Of a DNA stretch of 41,998 bases, positions 40,374 through 41,998 are shown piece by piece (position 1 is the first letter of the stretch; each line of letters begins with the position of its first letter). This stretch comes from Prevotella sp. GTDB lineage: Bacteria; Bacteroidota; Bacteroidia; Bacteroidales; Bacteroidaceae. The stretch covers positions 1-41,998 of the forward strand of contig JAGAPI010000050.1 of NCBI GenBank assembly GCA_017623335.1, read 5' to 3'. The position numbers and the translations under genes are program-made. The notes under the pieces were generated by a model. The model saw only the letters and a program-made list of their open reading frames with translations. It made no database searches and was not told where the DNA came from.

Positions 40374-40982
40374 ATGAAACTGATCGTAATGACAAAGCCC
40401 ACATTTTTTGTGGAGGAAAACAAAATAATAGAAGGTCTCTTCGAGTCTGGGCTCGACGAGCTGCATCTATATAAGCCAAACTCATCGCCAATGTACTCCG
40501 AGCGTCTGCTCACTCTGCTGCCAGACTCTTATTATAAGAATATAACCGTGCACGAACATTATTATCTAAAAGAAGAATACAGGCTGCGCGGAATACACAT
40601 CGATGATGAATCGCAACAGCCGCCCACAGGATACCGCGGACATGTCAGCCGCTCGTGCACAAACCTGAACACGCTCAAAGACATGAAGAGCAAATCGGAC
40701 TATGTGTTCCTGAAGCACATCTTCGACAGCCAGACATACAAGGAAGAGCGAGGACTGTTCACATACGGACAGCTGAAGGCGGCGCAGAAACAGGGACTCA
40801 TCGACCGCCACGTGTATGCCCTCGGGGGCATCAACCTCGACAACATCCACATAGCCAAAGAGCTTGGATTCGGAGGCGTGGTGATAAGCGGCGACCTTTG
40901 GAACAGGTTCGACATCCATCAGGGAGTGGACTACAAGGAGCTGCTCGAACATTTCGAAAAGCTGCGCAAGGCAATAAAATAG
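40374..40982 (+). CDS. thiamine phosphate synthase-like (TenI/ThiE superfamily) protein
   Basis: A 202-residue TIM-barrel protein starting MKLIVMTKPTFFVEENKIIEGLFESGLDELHLYKP. ThiE-like blocks are visible but altered: LHLYKPNS for the usual L-R-x-K, GIHIDDES for G-I-H-L-G-Q-x-D, SRSCTNLNTL for S-x-S-C-H, and YALGGINLDNI for A-(I/L)-G-G-I. The T-x-T-K pyrophosphate site cannot be found (YVFLKHIFDSQTY stands there). So real thiamine phosphate synthesis is doubtful; a TenI-like or degenerate role is possible. No other thi gene is near. The prs gene follows 62 bp later, perhaps co-transcribed. Confidence 0.75.
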   Translation: MKLIVMTKPTFFVEENKIIEGLFESGLDELHLYKPNSSPMYSERLLTLLPDSYYKNITVHEHYYLKEEYRLRGIHIDDESQQPPTGYRGHVSRSCTNLNTLKDMKSKSDYVFLKHIFDSQTYKEERGLFTYGQLKAAQKQGLIDRHVYALGGINLDNIHIAKELGFGGVVISGDLWNRFDIHQGVDYKELLEHFEKLRKAIK

Positions 40983-41044
40983 CAGGCGCGCACAAGCAAA
41001 ACAGGACAAAACGAAAACATAACAATAAAAAAACAGTAAATCAA

Positions 41045-41983
41045 ATGAGTGAGAATAACTCTTACATGGTTTTTTCAGGCACCAGCACCAAATATCTTGC
41101 TGAGAAGATTTGCCAAAGTCTGGGTTGCCCCTTAGGACAACTGGTCATCACTAAGTTTTCCGACGGCGAGTTTGCCGTTTCATACGAGGAAAGCATACGC
41201 GGACGCGACGTGTTCCTCGTGCAGAGCACCTTCCCCAACAGCGACAACCTGATGGAGCTGCTCCTGATGATTGACGCTGCAAAGCGCGCGTCGGCACGCA
41301 CCATCAACGCCGTAATCCCCTACTTCGGCTGGGCGCGCCAGGACCGCAAGGACAAGCCCCGTGTGAGCATCGGCGCAAAGCTCGTGGCAGACATGCTGAG
41401 CACCGCCGGCATCGACCGGCTGATAACCATGGACCTGCACGCAGACCAGATTCAGGGTTTCTTCAACGTTCCGGTCGACCATCTCTACGCCTCGGGCGTT
41501 ATCCTGCCCTACATCCAGAGCCTCAACCTCGATGAGCTTGTAATTGCATCGCCCGACGTGGGCGGCTCAAAGCGTGCAAGCACATATTCAAAGTATCTTG
41601 GCTGCCCGCTCGTGCTGTGCAACAAGACCCGTGCCCGCGCCAACGTGGTGGCGTCGATGCAGATTATCGGCGACGTGAAAGACAAGAACGTCATCATCAT
41701 CGACGACATGGTGGACACCGCCGGAACCATAACCAAGGCTGCCGACATAATGAAGGAGGCTGGTGCAAAGACCGTGCGAGCCTGTGCAAGCCACTGCGTG
41801 ATGAGCGGTCCGGCAAGCGAGCGCGTACAGAACTCGGCGCTTGAGGAGATTGTCTTCACCGACTCCATCCCCTATGCCAACCGCTGCGCAAAGGTGAAGC
41901 AGCTGTCGGTTGCCGACATGTTTGCCGAGACAATACGCCGCGTAATCAACAACGAAAGCATCAGCAGCCAGTATCTGCTGTAA
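41045..41983 (+). CDS. prs: ribose-phosphate pyrophosphokinase (PRPP synthase)
   Basis: A 312-residue enzyme starting MSENNSYMVFSGTSTKYLAEKI. It makes PRPP from ribose 5-phosphate and ATP for purine, pyrimidine, His, Trp and NAD synthesis. Diagnostic parts: ITKFSDGEFAVSYEESIRGRDVFLVQS, IPYFGWARQDRKDKPR, the DLHADQIQGFF segment (His/Asp at the ATP-metal site), and the PRPP-binding loop VIIIDDMVDTAGTI. Length is as usual for class I enzymes. The frame extends far upstream without stop, but the ATG at 41045 gives the conserved length. It ends 15 bp from the window edge. Confidence 0.97.
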   Translation: MSENNSYMVFSGTSTKYLAEKICQSLGCPLGQLVITKFSDGEFAVSYEESIRGRDVFLVQSTFPNSDNLMELLLMIDAAKRASARTINAVIPYFGWARQDRKDKPRVSIGAKLVADMLSTAGIDRLITMDLHADQIQGFFNVPVDHLYASGVILPYIQSLNLDELVIASPDVGGSKRASTYSKYLGCPLVLCNKTRARANVVASMQIIGDVKDKNVIIIDDMVDTAGTITKAADIMKEAGAKTVRACASHCVMSGPASERVQNSALEEIVFTDSIPYANRCAKVKQLSVADMFAETIRRVINNESISSQYLL

Positions 41984-41998
41984 CACTAAAATGAAAAT

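Noticed and set aside
40655..41044. Upstream in-frame extension of prs
   Set aside because: It overlaps the ThiE-like gene in another frame and is not part of the conserved enzyme; the ATG at 41045 gives the normal length.

Overview
The window looks like a chromosomal segment of a Bacteroidota species of the order Bacteroidales, most likely Prevotellaceae. The evidence is the many copies of the Bacteroidota promoter (TTTG, about 20 bp, TAnnTTTG), a Rho with a very long disordered insert, a GldE-type protein next to Ssb, HU-HIG DNA-binding proteins, DUF4468 and DUF4248 proteins, a Porin_10-like outer-membrane protein, and few Shine-Dalgarno sequences. The genus is inference; no rRNA or typing marker is present.

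Layout. 1-800: the end of a probable HEPN gene, a minimal nucleotidyltransferase, and an antitoxin-like gene followed by a broken toxin start. 842-4227: AT-rich surface-polysaccharide genes (Wzx-type flippase, GT11 fucosyltransferase-like enzyme, GT2). 4232-5515: an opposing SGNH esterase. 5705-9760 (minus): a Bacteroidales accessory cassette of amidase, 34-residue 'smalltalk' peptide, HU-like protein, DUF4248 protein and VirE/BT4734-type primase-helicase, with several repeat arrays and nested inverted repeats in its intergenic gaps. A divergent unrecognised gene follows at 9939.

10591-26406: a second, larger polysaccharide region with six GT4-type and two GT2 glycosyltransferases, an acyltransferase-3 and an SGNH hydrolase. 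Three AAA-ATPase-like/PD-(D/E)XK proteins (10591, 17570, 25106) each stand behind a promoter at the head of a run of glycosyltransferase genes. No Wzy polymerase, initiating sugar-phosphate transferase or UpxY/UpxZ-type regulator is visible, so the pathway must be completed by genes outside the window.

26431-33218: a hybrid-type TPR histidine kinase without a regulator, a secreted DUF4468 protein, a small membrane protein, a large putative porin, and a second HU-like gene. 33360-39518 (minus): housekeeping block with a MORN-containing GH25 muramidase, rho, gldE, ssb and a conserved hypothetical. 39615-40027 (minus): four tRNA genes (Gly-Leu-Leu-Gly) with a consensus promoter. 40374-41983: a ThiE/TenI-like protein and prs.

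The polysaccharide genes probably build, modify (fucosylation, O-acetylation, de-esterification) and export a capsule or O-antigen. The HU/smalltalk/amidase/primase cassette is recurrent in Bacteroidales and of unknown role; its dense regulatory repeats are the most intriguing structure here.
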